In this document: positions 52,009-61,224 of the stretch, in pieces | Layout: every line of letters begins with the position of its first letter | Numbering within the stretch: position 1 is the first letter of the stretch | From: Candidatus Vicinibacter affinis | Lineage (GTDB): Bacteria; Bacteroidota; Bacteroidia; Chitinophagales; Saprospiraceae | Length of the DNA: 64,000 bases | Reading direction: 5' to 3' | Assembly (NCBI GenBank): GCA_016714365.1 | Contig: JADJNH010000005.1 | Coordinates: 124,001-188,000, forward strand | The notes under the pieces: model-generated | Told to the model about the DNA's origin: nothing | The model's database searches: none | Seen by the model: the letters and a program-made list of their open reading frames with translations, nothing else | Translations under genes and position numbers: made by a program

Positions 52009-52744
52009 ACCAATAAAAAAATCACCTGACGAGCCTATGAGGTTGAACAAATATGTCGCACACTGCGGCATTTGTTCCCGTCGTCAGGCAGCAGACCTTG
52101 TGAAATCAGGGAAAGTACTCGTCAATGGCAAGGTAGAATCAAATCCCGCTTATGAGGTCAAGCCATCAGACAAAATAAGTTATGATGGCAAAAACATTAA
52201 ACCTGAAGAAAAGAAAGTATATATCCTAATGAATAAACCAAAGGATACTATCACAACCCTAAAGGATGAAAGAACCCGTAAAACAGTTATAGATTTATTG
52301 GAAGGGAAAATTGAAGAGCGGGTTTATCCTGTAGGTAGGTTAGACCGAAATACTACAGGTCTCCTCTTATTAACCAATGATGGAGAACTATCCCAAAAAC
52401 TATCACACCCTTCTCATAAAGCGAAGAAAATCTATCATGTGGTTTTAGATAAACCGCTTACAAAAAAACACTTTGAACAAATAACACAAGGTTTAATGCT
52501 GGAAGATGGTAAAGCCGAAGTGGATGGGATTGATTTCGTTGATGGAAAGAAAGATGAAATAGGAATTGAAATTCACAGTGGAAAGAACCGAATAGTCAGA
52601 CGAATCTTTGAGCATCTTCAATATGAAGTTACAAAACTCGATCGAGTATACTATGCAGGTCTCACAAAGAAAAATCTTGCAAGAGGAAGATTTCGACACT
52701 TGACAACTCAGGAAGTTATTATGCTAAAGCATTTTGTTAAGTAG
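51983..52744 (+). CDS. 23S rRNA pseudouridine synthase, RluB/RsuA type
   Basis: A 253-residue RNA-modifying enzyme. An S4 domain (about 19-80: MRLNKYVAHCGICSRRQAAD) precedes the catalytic domain with VYPVGRLDRNTTGLLLLTND, where Asp121 is the catalytic residue. The C-terminal HSGKNRIVRRIFEHL is a family motif. RluB, RluE, RluF and RsuA are close; length and motifs favour RluB-like activity on 23S rRNA. Two ATG codons start the frame (51983 and 51986), and it overlaps dnaB by 26 bp, so translational coupling is likely. Confidence 0.92.
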   Translation: MMKIPSRSKPIKKSPDEPMRLNKYVAHCGICSRRQAADLVKSGKVLVNGKVESNPAYEVKPSDKISYDGKNIKPEEKKVYILMNKPKDTITTLKDERTRKTVIDLLEGKIEERVYPVGRLDRNTTGLLLLTNDGELSQKLSHPSHKAKKIYHVVLDKPLTKKHFEQITQGLMLEDGKAEVDGIDFVDGKKDEIGIEIHSGKNRIVRRIFEHLQYEVTKLDRVYYAGLTKKNLARGRFRHLTTQEVIMLKHFVK

Positions 52745-52984
52745 TCATCAAAGAAAAATTCCCACTACTTAAATCGAAGCTATTTCTAACACAAAATCAG
52801 ATCTTTACAGAATCATTTAAATTAATCTACCACCTCAGAACTTTAATTTATAAAGTTTAAAATGCAGCAATACAAATCTGTTGATTATTGGTTAGATCTT
52901 CCAGTCAAACTTTAAGTTTTGAATCATTCTTAAGTGCGGTTTAAAATCAGAATTTATTGAAAGTCTGTTTAAATAGTTGTTAAA

Positions 52985-54043
52985 CTAAAAGTTTCGATTA
53001 TAAGTCAACAATAGTTGTTGAATAAAGTTAACCCTTCTGCCGGTAGCACCACTCAATCCACCTATTGCATTTGCATCAGTGATAGAATTCAGCTTGTCAT
53101 GATCATAAAAAGCATCTGCTTTAAATTGAAGATTAAATCCTTTAAATATCTCAATGCCTATTGTGTTAAACCAATTCACATCAATATTCTGTGGTTTATC
53201 CAAATAATTTGAATAGAGAATCAATTCACTGGTATAATTTAACCTTTTAAAAAAAGTGTTAGAATATCCAACCCTCGCCATGGCCCCTAAACCTAACTGA
53301 CTTCTTTCATATTCATTACTATTGTCTTTCTTTTTAGTGCCATGAACTCCCAGATTAGCAATGTTTTGATCAGCTACATAAATTAATTTCAAGGCCGCAG
53401 GGGATAAAAATGCATACCAATTTTTGGACTTCTGATATTTAATACCCGGTGCTAAGGTAATATTCGCTGGGTTAAAGAATTTTGAAACCAAAGTTGTATT
53501 GTATATGCCTTCGTTTGTTGGGCTCAAATAAGTTTTCTTTGTGGCACTGTCCACATGGGAAGGAAGAAGTTGCGAAATCAATAAGAAGTCAACAGAATAA
53601 GCCCAAGGGGAACCCTCTTTAACCTGATAAGCTAGATTGGAGCCCACTGTAAATATATCCAATGCCTTTTCAAATGGAATTTGCTGATCAGAACCAATTG
53701 CAATCACTCCGGCTCCAATCCTTTGGGTACTTAAATTAAAATTAATATCATTCTTCCATTTAAGCAAGTTTCTTTTGTAGACTGCAGAGTAAGCAATTGC
53801 TCCTCCAATTCCGATTCTGTTGGATCCTCCTCCAATATATGGATTCACATTAATCAATTGACCTAAATCAAGACCTATCCCAGCTTTTCGAACCCATCCT
53901 TCTTTATCTTCAAGTTTCATGGATGCCTCCATTTTAGCTTTGCGTTCTGCTTCCTGAGCTGCCTGATTTTTTTGGGCTTCTGTTTGTGCCTTAAGTCCTA
54001 CACTCATTGTCATCATTAAAAGCATTAAAAGTCCGTTTTTCAT
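52985..54043 (-). CDS. DUF3078 outer-membrane barrel protein
   Basis: A 352-residue protein with a signal peptide ending at LKAQ (about residue 20). A charged linker (AQKNQAAQEAERKAKMEAS) precedes the DUF3078 domain, beginning WVRKAGIGLDLGQLINVNPY. Repeated strands (AIAYSAVYKRNLLKWKNDIN, WAYSVDFLLISQLLP, GLGAMARVGYSNTFFKRLNY) and the C-terminal LLTYNRNF suggest a barrel. DUF3078 is a Bacteroidota-restricted family of unknown function. The gene is divergent from the IS30 element 92 bp away. Confidence 0.85.
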   Translation of the reverse strand: MKNGLLMLLMMTMSVGLKAQTEAQKNQAAQEAERKAKMEASMKLEDKEGWVRKAGIGLDLGQLINVNPYIGGGSNRIGIGGAIAYSAVYKRNLLKWKNDINFNLSTQRIGAGVIAIGSDQQIPFEKALDIFTVGSNLAYQVKEGSPWAYSVDFLLISQLLPSHVDSATKKTYLSPTNEGIYNTTLVSKFFNPANITLAPGIKYQKSKNWYAFLSPAALKLIYVADQNIANLGVHGTKKKDNSNEYERSQLGLGAMARVGYSNTFFKRLNYTSELILYSNYLDKPQNIDVNWFNTIGIEIFKGFNLQFKADAFYDHDKLNSITDANAIGGLSGATGRRVNFIQQLLLTYNRNF

Positions 54044-54134
54044 AAATGTTGATTTTTTTGAACCGTGAATCTATTTTAAAATATCTTAAGACAAATTTTG
54101 AAAACTGATTACAAAGGTAAGGCTGAGATCAACA

Positions 54135-55221
54135 AATAAGTGCAATTTTTCAAAAAAAAAGGAAAAAAAGCCTTTAAGGGCTTTTTTCCTTTTGACCAAG
54201 TAGTGCAATCTTTGGATTGTCTATGTCAAAAAATTACAACCAGCTCAGCTTAGAGCAAAGATACCAGATTGAGGCTTTATTTGAAGCCGGAATGAAGCAA
54301 AAATTGATTGCCGAAAAAATTGATGTCCATCCATCTACGGTGTGTCGAGAATTAAAGAGAAATATTGCCCAAAGAGGTCAAACTGCAGGCACTTACAAAG
54401 CTAACAATGCACAGAGAAAGACAATATTGCGACATCAAAACAAACCGAAACGAATAATATTTACGGATAAGATAAAATCAATAGTGGCTAATCAGCTCAA
54501 AATAGATAAGTGGAGTCCAGAACTAATAAGTAATGCTGCAAAATTGAACAACATAACTGCGGTAAGCCATGAACGAATTTATCGGTGGATATGGGAATGT
54601 AAGCACTCAAATACCAAGGAAAACAGACAATATAAAGACCTATACAAGTATCTTAGACACTGCAAGAGACGACGCAAACGAGGTAACAGGAAAGACAACA
54701 GAGGAGTTATTCTAAATCGAACGCCAATAGAAAAACGGCCATCTATTGTATCCAAACGCAAGCGATTGGGTGACTTAGAAGTAGACCTTATGATGGGCAA
54801 AAATCATAAAGCCGCATTATTAGTGCTAACAGATAGGGCTAGTTTACATACCCGAATAAAAAAGTTATCTGGTAAGGATAGTATAAATGTTATGAAAGGT
54901 ATTATATCATGCATAAAGAAAAACAAGTACAAGCCACGGACCTTAACTTTTGATAATGACCTGGCTTTTAGTCGTCATCATGAAATTGCAAAGTTGTTTA
55001 ATGTGTCTACGTATTTTACTAGGCCCTATACAAGTCAAGACAAGGGAACAGTCGAAAATAGAATAGGAGTAATCAGAAGATACTTTCCAAAGAAAACTAA
55101 TCTTATATTTGTAACCGATAAACAGGTCCGTTATGTTGAAAAAATGTTAAACAACAGACCTATAAGAAAATTTAATTATTTAACTGCTAATCAAGTGCTA
55201 CTTGAAAAAATTGCACTTATT
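54135..55221 (+). mobile_element. IS30-family insertion sequence
   Basis: The element is 1087 bp, bounded by terminal inverted repeats: AATAAGTGCAATTTTT at 54135-54150 and its inverted copy ending at 55221. The transposase gene fills most of it; its stop codon lies 3 bp outside the inner match of the right repeat. I see no clear target-site duplication. A hairpin with T tracts lies between the left repeat and the transposase start. The insertion is intergenic and disrupts no gene I can recognise. Confidence 0.85.
54152..54193. terminator. Hairpin with T tracts inside the IS30 left end
   Basis: An A-rich/T-rich hairpin with a GCC/GGC core (54170-54172 with 54179-54181) lies between the left inverted repeat and the transposase start. 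Such hairpins in insertion sequences can block read-in transcription from outside. Confidence 0.6.
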
Positions 55222-55227
55222 AATTGA
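54223..55227 (+). CDS. IS30-family transposase
   Basis: A 334-residue DDE transposase that looks intact. The N-terminal helix-turn-helix is MKQKLIAEKIDVHPSTVCREL. The DDE core shows GDLEVDLMMGK (first Asp), TFDNDLAFSRH (second Asp) and DKGTVENRIGVIRRYFPK (Glu), the IS30 signature order. The start is ATG at 54223; an in-frame TTG two codons earlier is less likely. The stop codon at 55225-55227 lies just past the right inverted repeat. Length fits the family (about 320-340), so the element may be active. Confidence 0.95.
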   Translation: MSKNYNQLSLEQRYQIEALFEAGMKQKLIAEKIDVHPSTVCRELKRNIAQRGQTAGTYKANNAQRKTILRHQNKPKRIIFTDKIKSIVANQLKIDKWSPELISNAAKLNNITAVSHERIYRWIWECKHSNTKENRQYKDLYKYLRHCKRRRKRGNRKDNRGVILNRTPIEKRPSIVSKRKRLGDLEVDLMMGKNHKAALLVLTDRASLHTRIKKLSGKDSINVMKGIISCIKKNKYKPRTLTFDNDLAFSRHHEIAKLFNVSTYFTRPYTSQDKGTVENRIGVIRRYFPKKTNLIFVTDKQVRYVEKMLNNRPIRKFNYLTANQVLLEKIALIN

Positions 55228-55998
55228 ACTTACAAAGTCAAGTTCTGTTTATAGCCAAAAATTTGAAACCAATTTTAAATTCCTGAACAATAGTTTTGTA
55301 TCAGCAATTATCAATTGATCTCGGGTTTATAAAATGACCAAATAATTACCTACATACTAATTATATAAATTGGAAAAATGAATTCGTGAATAATATGTTG
55401 ATTAACTAATGTCAAAAAATAAGAGTGCATAAAATATTTTGTTCAGTGGAAAACTGATAACCTACATCGCCTCAATTTATTTGCAACTCTATAGACATTA
55501 ATAATTTTGGAAATTAATTCAAATAAATTTCTGCAACATCTTAAGCGAGTTAAATATTACTTTTTCGGATTTAAATTTGTGGTTTTGCTATTGATTAAAT
55601 TCAGCGCTGGTGATTCCTTTTGCACATATCAATTTTTCCAAATTTTTATATTAGTTTCTAAAAATTCAAAATATATTGGCGGAACAACTAAAATCGATTC
55701 GAATTGGTTTCATTTTAAGAAAATAAATAAAATTACTTTCACAAAGAATAAAATAGACCAACAATATTAAATTAGTAAACTCTATGACATTTTGTAATCT
55801 GCTGATAATTTCAAGCAAACAACACTGGTATTTTGTTATTGCCTCATTTAAAGGTTCAAAATATAAAAATTGAAGGTGTTTTTATGATTAGGAATGATAA
55901 CCTCCGGAACATACAACGAAAAATATAATTAGCTTTGCAAACGAAAAGCATCATGAAGGCTCCTCTGGAAAATTATTTTAAATCTTACCCAATCTATT
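55228..55998. other. AT-rich intergenic region after the IS30 element
   Basis: About 770 bases without a supported gene. The longest frame (55507-55770, 87 residues) has a Phe/Lys/Ile-rich composition typical of random AT-rich sequence and no signal or domain. The promoter of the M28 peptidase gene is expected near 55900-55990. I found no tRNA or strong hairpin. Confidence 0.55.
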
Positions 55999-57405
55999 AT
56001 GAATGTTCTGCAAAAAATAAGCTCTTTGAAAACAGGAATTCTTTTGATTATAATTCTGGGATTTTCCAATCCAACCTGGGCTCAGACCAATGAAGAACAT
56101 GTCTTTACCATTAAAAAGATTTATGATCTTGCTTTGACTAACCAACTATCCTATAAATGGTTAGGCCACCTATCAGAGAAAATCGGGGGTAGAATTGCAG
56201 GTTCACCCCAAAGTCTTGCAGCCATTGAGTTTACACACCAGGTGCTTGACACTTTAGGTACAGATACAGTTTGGAATCAGCAATGCACAGTTAATTATTG
56301 GTTTCGGGGTGCCCCTGAAGAAGTGAAGATTATCAATAACAGCCTCATAGGCACCAAAACGCTTAAAGCATTGGCATTGGGTGGATCTGGGGCGAGTCCT
56401 GAACTAGGACTGTCCGGGGATCTTATCGAACTTAAGAGTCTTGATGAAGCTAAAAACATGGGAACAAAGCTCAAAGGCAAAATAGTTTATTTTTCAAGAC
56501 CTTTTGATCCAACCCAATTTCGCACTTTTGGTGCTTATGGAGGAGCCGTTGATCAACGTGTTTTCGGACCAAATACAGTGGCTAAGCTTGGTGCCAAGGC
56601 TTGTATCATTAGATCAATGACCGGGCGTTTAGACGATTTTCCACACACAGGGGTGACGATATGGGAAGCAGGAGTAAAGCCAATTCCAGCTGTTGCCATT
56701 AGCACTAATGACGCTGAGTTTTTGTCAAAATTAACACAACAGACGCAGGTTCAATTATATATAAAAACATCCTGTGAAGACCGTGGACCAAAAACTTCCT
56801 ATTCCGTAATAGGCGAAATTAAAGGATCTGAAAAACCTAACGAAATCATCTTAGTAGGAGGACATTTGGATTCGTGGGATGTTGGCGGAGGAGCCCATGA
56901 TGACGGCGCTGGTTGCGTACATTCCATGGAAGTCTTTCATCTTCTTAAAAACTTAAATTACAAACCCAGAAGAACACTGAGATGTGTATTATTTATGAAT
57001 GAAGAAAACGGGCTCGCAGGTGGCACTACCTATGCAAAAGTATCCCGGGTCAATAATGAATTTCATTTTGCAGCCATTGAAAGTGATGCCGGTGGGTTTA
57101 CACCCTTGGGTTTTAGTTATGATGGGGACACGAGTATTCTGAAAAATTATACAGGTTACTTTAGCAATTGGAATGACCTCCTTTCACCCTACGGTATTGA
57201 ATTTGCTAAAGGCGGTTCGGGGGCAGACATTGGGCCATTAAAAGAACAAAAGGGCATCCTCTTCGGACTCACACCTGATTCTCAAAGGTATTTTGATTTT
57301 CATCACACTGAAAACGATAGAATTCAAGGTGTTCATCCCAGAGAACTTGCATTAGGATCTGCGGCTCTAACAAGCTTGGTATATCTATTGGATAGAATTC
57401 CTTAG
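55999..57405 (+). CDS. Secreted M28-family metallopeptidase (carboxypeptidase Q-like)
   Basis: A 468-residue exported zinc peptidase. The signal peptide ends at TWAQ (about residue 29). Two-zinc ligands of the M28 fold are readable: His289 (GGHLDSWD), bridging Asp301 (HDDGAG), Glu336 with catalytic Glu335 (NEENG), Asp363 (ESDAGG) and His436 (HHTEND). The insert between about 140 and 270 matches the PA domain of carboxypeptidase Q. It probably removes amino acids from peptides in the periplasm or outside. No T9SS tail is present. It precedes mutY by 29 bp, but a shared operon is not certain. Confidence 0.93.
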   Translation: MNVLQKISSLKTGILLIIILGFSNPTWAQTNEEHVFTIKKIYDLALTNQLSYKWLGHLSEKIGGRIAGSPQSLAAIEFTHQVLDTLGTDTVWNQQCTVNYWFRGAPEEVKIINNSLIGTKTLKALALGGSGASPELGLSGDLIELKSLDEAKNMGTKLKGKIVYFSRPFDPTQFRTFGAYGGAVDQRVFGPNTVAKLGAKACIIRSMTGRLDDFPHTGVTIWEAGVKPIPAVAISTNDAEFLSKLTQQTQVQLYIKTSCEDRGPKTSYSVIGEIKGSEKPNEIILVGGHLDSWDVGGGAHDDGAGCVHSMEVFHLLKNLNYKPRRTLRCVLFMNEENGLAGGTTYAKVSRVNNEFHFAAIESDAGGFTPLGFSYDGDTSILKNYTGYFSNWNDLLSPYGIEFAKGGSGADIGPLKEQKGILFGLTPDSQRYFDFHHTENDRIQGVHPRELALGSAALTSLVYLLDRIP

Positions 57406-57434
57406 ATGGCAGTTTGTAATATTTTATTTCTTCC

Positions 57435-58526
57435 ATGATCACTCCTACAAAGTTTAGAAGGACCCTTTTGGAATGGTCAACTGCAAATCCAAGGTCGATG
57501 CCATGGACTGGCGAAAACGATCCCTACAAAATCTGGTTGTCAGAAATAATTCTTCAACAGACAAGAGTAGAACAAGCTGCTCCTTATTATTACAGATTAA
57601 TTAATGATTTTCCCGACCTGACATCATTAGCGAAAACACCTCTTGAAAATCTTTTAAAAATTTGGGAAGGTTTGGGATATTATAGCCGAGCACGAAATCT
57701 TCATAAATCTGCCGAATTTCTTTATTTGGAAAAAAATGGAAATTTTCCCACATCTTATGAGGAGATTCGTGCCCTTAAGGGTGTCGGAGACTATACTGCA
57801 GCAGCTATTTCTTCATTCGCTTTCGGCATTCCAAAAGCTGTATTGGATGGTAATGTTATCAGGATTCTGGCAAGAGTTTTTGGGATTGAAATTAATCCTT
57901 ATGAACCCATCGGGAAAAAGTATTTCCAAAACCTTGCAGACAAGCTGCTTGATGTTAACCAACCAGGTATTTATAATCAAGCTGTGATGAACTTTGGGGC
58001 CTTGGTTTGCACACCTCAAAAGCCACTTTGTATTAATTGTCCTCTAAACATTTCTTGTCGCGCATTTAACGAAAACAATGTATCCGAATTACCACTAAAA
58101 AAAGTGGCAAGGCCTCTTAAAATTAGATATTTTCACTATTTGGTTTTTTTGGATAAATGCGGGCATACAATTATCAGACAACGGAAGTCAAAAGACATTT
58201 GGCATTCATTATATGAATTCCCACTTTTTGAATTCATAAAAGCAAAAAATCTTAAAAAGTCCAATATTTCTAATTTCCTTAAAGAGTCCCTTAAATTTAA
58301 GTCAGAAGATTTTGAATGTTCGCGACCCATCAGTCTGGACCACCGCCTGACACATCAGCAACTTCACATTTCTTTCCACATCATTCAACTTTCCATTAAA
58401 CTAGATCAAAAAAATATTAAAGACTTTAAATTGGTAGATCACAAAAAGTTAAAGAATTTTGCAGTACCCAAGATAATTAGGTTATTTTTAGACCAAAATA
58501 TTAAATCAGTTAAGCATGCTCAATAA
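57435..58526 (+). CDS. mutY: A/G-specific adenine DNA glycosylase
   Basis: A 363-residue repair enzyme that removes adenine paired with 8-oxoguanine. The helix-hairpin-helix region is LKGVGDYTAAAISSFAFG with the downstream Asp in VLDGNVIRIL. Iron-sulfur ligands CTPQKPLCINCPLNISC have CX6CX2CX5C spacing. A C-terminal NUDIX-like 8-oxoG recognition domain follows from about residue 235 (FHYLVFLDKCGHTIIRQR). It overlaps ssb by 11 bp and begins the mutY-ssb-gldE-gldD block common in Bacteroidota. Confidence 0.96.
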   Translation: MITPTKFRRTLLEWSTANPRSMPWTGENDPYKIWLSEIILQQTRVEQAAPYYYRLINDFPDLTSLAKTPLENLLKIWEGLGYYSRARNLHKSAEFLYLEKNGNFPTSYEEIRALKGVGDYTAAAISSFAFGIPKAVLDGNVIRILARVFGIEINPYEPIGKKYFQNLADKLLDVNQPGIYNQAVMNFGALVCTPQKPLCINCPLNISCRAFNENNVSELPLKKVARPLKIRYFHYLVFLDKCGHTIIRQRKSKDIWHSLYEFPLFEFIKAKNLKKSNISNFLKESLKFKSEDFECSRPISLDHRLTHQQLHISFHIIQLSIKLDQKNIKDFKLVDHKKLKNFAVPKIIRLFLDQNIKSVKHAQ

Positions 58527-58959
58527 AGTTACCCTTATTGGAAACCTAGGAAAAGACCCGGAAATCAGAACAACTGAAAGCGGCGTTCCAAGGGCCAATT
58601 TTACTTTGGCAACCAATGAAAATTATAAAGACCGCAATGGGAATTGGCAAAAAAGTACAGAGTGGCACGATCTGGTAATGTGGCGTGGCCTTGCAGAACG
58701 TGCAAAAGTATTGCGAAAAGGAATGTTGGTTTATGTAGAGGGAAAGCTTACTCATCGAAAATGGCAGGACCGCGATGGTAAAGACCATTATTCAGCTGAG
58801 GTAACAGTAGATTTACTTAGAATTCTTGAAAAACGAGAACATTCGGGGACACATGGCACTTCGACGACTGGCAATGTTAATAATGATCCTAAAAAAGAAG
58901 AAACGCATGGTAATGAAGACTTTAATCCAAATGTCTCAGAGGACGATTTGCCATTTTGA
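58516..58959 (+). CDS. ssb: Single-stranded DNA-binding protein
   Basis: A 147-residue OB-fold protein that coats single-stranded DNA in replication and repair. The opening NKVTLIGNLGKDPEIR and the core EWHDLVMWRGLAERAKVLRK with VYVEGKLTHRKWQDRDG are typical. The disordered linker ends in the conserved acidic tip DDLPF that recruits partner proteins. It overlaps mutY by 11 bp and is followed 29 bp later by gldE. It may be a second SSB in the genome; only this one is visible here. Confidence 0.97.
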   Translation: MLNKVTLIGNLGKDPEIRTTESGVPRANFTLATNENYKDRNGNWQKSTEWHDLVMWRGLAERAKVLRKGMLVYVEGKLTHRKWQDRDGKDHYSAEVTVDLLRILEKREHSGTHGTSTTGNVNNDPKKEETHGNEDFNPNVSEDDLPF

Positions 58960-58988
58960 TCTATAATTTCTTAACTTAAATACAATTA

Positions 58989-60395
58989 TTGGAAGCTACA
59001 GTTCCTTTAACCAATTTGCCTTCTTTAGGATTTTTTCTTTTGGGAGCGGTTAGTCTTCATGACTTGACCAATTTACTTATTTTACTGATACTTATAGCTT
59101 TATCCGGCCTCTTCAGTGGCTCAGAGGTAGCTATAATGTCTCTATCTCCTACGGATATTGAACTTTTAGAAGAAGATGAAGACGAATCCTCCAAGGTTCT
59201 TCTTTATTTGAGAACACATACTAAAAAATTACTTGCTCTTTTATTGGTCTGTAATACCATCTGCAATATTGGTATTGCTCTTTTATTGGAATCTATACTT
59301 GACAAATTTATTCCTAATTCGAGTTATGAGAGGTTTTCCTTTTGGCTTTCAGAACTTTTGGGTTTAACAGTTATTAGCCCAGACAAACTTGCTGGCTTTT
59401 TCAATTTCCTGGTAGCTGTAATTGGTGCCACCTTTATCATTCTCCTTTTTGGTGAAATTACTCCTAAAATTTATGGTCAGCTCAATAATTATAAGTTTTC
59501 AAAATTGGTTGCCATCCCTTTAAGATTCCTCGGGATCGTTATGACACCATTTACATTTTTATTGGTTGCCATGAGCAGCAAAGTTGAAAGAAAAATTCTA
59601 GAAAGAAGAATGGGAACTACTTCTGGATCCAAGGAAGATCTAGATGCAGCTATTGACTTGGCTGTAAGTGAAGAATTGGAAAGTGGCAACCAAGCTTATA
59701 TGCTGAAGGGCATCATTAAATTTAATGATGTATCCACTAAACAGGTAATGACTTCAAGGACAGATGTATATGGGATAGATTTATCTGAATCCTTTGACCA
59801 GGTTGTAAAAATTGTCAAAGAAAATGGATATTCCAGATATCCTGTTTACGTCGATGACATTGATAAAATGACCGGGATATTATATGCTAAGGATTTAATC
59901 GGACATTTACATAAATCAAGTGATTTTGAATGGCAAACACTGGTTCGAACAAATTTGCTGTATGTTCCTGAATCTAGAAAAATCCATGAATTGTTAAATG
60001 ATTTTCAAATTAAAAAACTACATATGGCCATAGTTGTAGATGAATATGGCGGAACATCAGGTATTGTAACCTTAGAGGATATCATGGAAGAAATTGTTGG
60101 AGAAATCAAAGACGAATTTGATGACCAACATGAATTGAACTTTACAAGGATTGATGCCAATAACTTTATTTTTGATGGAAAAACGCTCATAAATGATATG
60201 TGCAGAGTGATCGGGTTGGACATTTTTCAGTTGGACGAAATCAGAGGTTCAGCTGATTCAATCGCTGGTTTGGTTTTAGAGCAAACGAGCGAAATGCCAA
60301 AAAAGGACCAAGAGCTAACCATTCTTCAATATAAATTTAAGGTGCTCTCAGTAACTAAGAAAAGAATTGAAAAAATACAAATTACCATACTTTGA
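58989..60395 (+). CDS. gldE: Gliding motility-associated protein GldE (CNNM/CorC family)
   Basis: A 468-residue inner-membrane protein. Residues about 30-205 are the CNNM (DUF21) domain with helices such as LLILLILIALSGLFSGSEVAI and a FGEITPK motif. A CBS pair (about 250-370: VMTSRTDVYGIDL, MAIVVDEYGGTSGIVTLEDI) and a CorC/HlyC domain (DANNFIFDGKTLI onward) follow. Its position before gldD is what names it; GldE supports GldD in gliding and T9SS function. The start is TTG at 58989 because no ATG precedes the first helix, but this start is uncertain. It ends overlapping the gldD reading frame region. Confidence 0.9.
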   Translation: MEATVPLTNLPSLGFFLLGAVSLHDLTNLLILLILIALSGLFSGSEVAIMSLSPTDIELLEEDEDESSKVLLYLRTHTKKLLALLLVCNTICNIGIALLLESILDKFIPNSSYERFSFWLSELLGLTVISPDKLAGFFNFLVAVIGATFIILLFGEITPKIYGQLNNYKFSKLVAIPLRFLGIVMTPFTFLLVAMSSKVERKILERRMGTTSGSKEDLDAAIDLAVSEELESGNQAYMLKGIIKFNDVSTKQVMTSRTDVYGIDLSESFDQVVKIVKENGYSRYPVYVDDIDKMTGILYAKDLIGHLHKSSDFEWQTLVRTNLLYVPESRKIHELLNDFQIKKLHMAIVVDEYGGTSGIVTLEDIMEEIVGEIKDEFDDQHELNFTRIDANNFIFDGKTLINDMCRVIGLDIFQLDEIRGSADSIAGLVLEQTSEMPKKDQELTILQYKFKVLSVTKKRIEKIQITIL

Positions 60396-60418
60396 GATTT
60401 GATTTCAATAAGCCCTTC

Positions 60419-61030
60419 ATGATGGATTTGAACCCTGCTTACTATCTAGGATTATTACTTTTCGTTTTTGTTACCTGTAAGAATTCAGTTTATAATCCAA
60501 AACCGCGAATGTATCCAAAAATTGATTTCCCAGTAAAATCATATGCCAGAGTAACCAACGGCACTTGCCCCTTTTCATTTGAGGCTCCATTATATAGTAA
60601 TTTGGTAAGGGACAGCACTTTTTTTAATGAAAAAATTGAAAATGATTGTTGGTTTAACTTAGTCTTTCCTGAATTGAATGGTAGTTTATATTTTTCTTAT
60701 TTTGGATTAAAAAATTCGAAAGACCTTGAAAAACATATAAAAGATGCTTACAAATTAGTCAGGGAACATCATGTCAAGGCTGATTTTATTGATGAATTTC
60801 CAATATCTAAACCTAATAAGGTCTTTGGAATGCTCTATGCAATTGAAGGGCCCAGCGCATCTCCTTTTCAATTTTACCTTACTGATTCAAGTCAACATTT
60901 TTTGAGAGGTTCTTTGTACTTTAACAGTCGGACAAAACCGGATTCACTTGCCCCAATATTAAATTTTGTACGTATCGATCTATCCCATTTAATCAACACT
61001 CTTGAGTGGACAGATAAAACAAAAAAATAG
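60419..61030 (+). CDS. gldD: Gliding motility lipoprotein GldD
   Basis: A 203-residue lipoprotein of the gliding/T9SS machinery. I chose the first of two adjacent ATGs (60419, 60422), which give a short signal with LLLFVFVTC and lipidation Cys20 (numbered from 60419); a TTG at 60392 would also be possible. Family motifs: YNPKPRMYPKIDFP, CPFSFEAPLYS, CWFNLVFPELNGSLYFSY and the closing GSLYFNSRTKPDSLAPILNF. It is required for gliding in Flavobacterium; what it does here is inferred. It lies directly behind gldE, in the usual order. Confidence 0.92.
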   Translation: MMDLNPAYYLGLLLFVFVTCKNSVYNPKPRMYPKIDFPVKSYARVTNGTCPFSFEAPLYSNLVRDSTFFNEKIENDCWFNLVFPELNGSLYFSYFGLKNSKDLEKHIKDAYKLVREHHVKADFIDEFPISKPNKVFGMLYAIEGPSASPFQFYLTDSSQHFLRGSLYFNSRTKPDSLAPILNFVRIDLSHLINTLEWTDKTKK

Positions 61031-61166
61031 CGAGATCATAACAATCCCGCTATCAGATATATAAATAGGATAAGAAATAGATACCATCAGATTAAAAACC
61101 ATAAGGCATCTAATAAATTCAAGAGTTCTTAAGAATCAGAAAACAATTAACATCAATTGCTCTCTC

Positions 61167-61220
61167 TGACAAAAATAATACGCTTTTAGATAAATTATTA
61201 ATTTTTTGTCATTTTTTTTA
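61167..61220 (+). terminator. Possible terminator between gldD and recA
   Basis: An imperfect hairpin (TGACAAAAATAATA at 61167 pairing loosely with sequence ending TTTTTTGTCA at 61211) is followed by T8. The long loop and mismatches make it weak; another short imperfect stem lies directly after the gldD stop. Confidence 0.35.
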
Positions 61221-61224
61221 TTTG

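Noticed and set aside
55507..55770. An 87-residue plus-strand frame after the IS30 element
   Set aside because: Phe/Ile/Lys-rich composition, no domain, no plausible ribosome-binding site.
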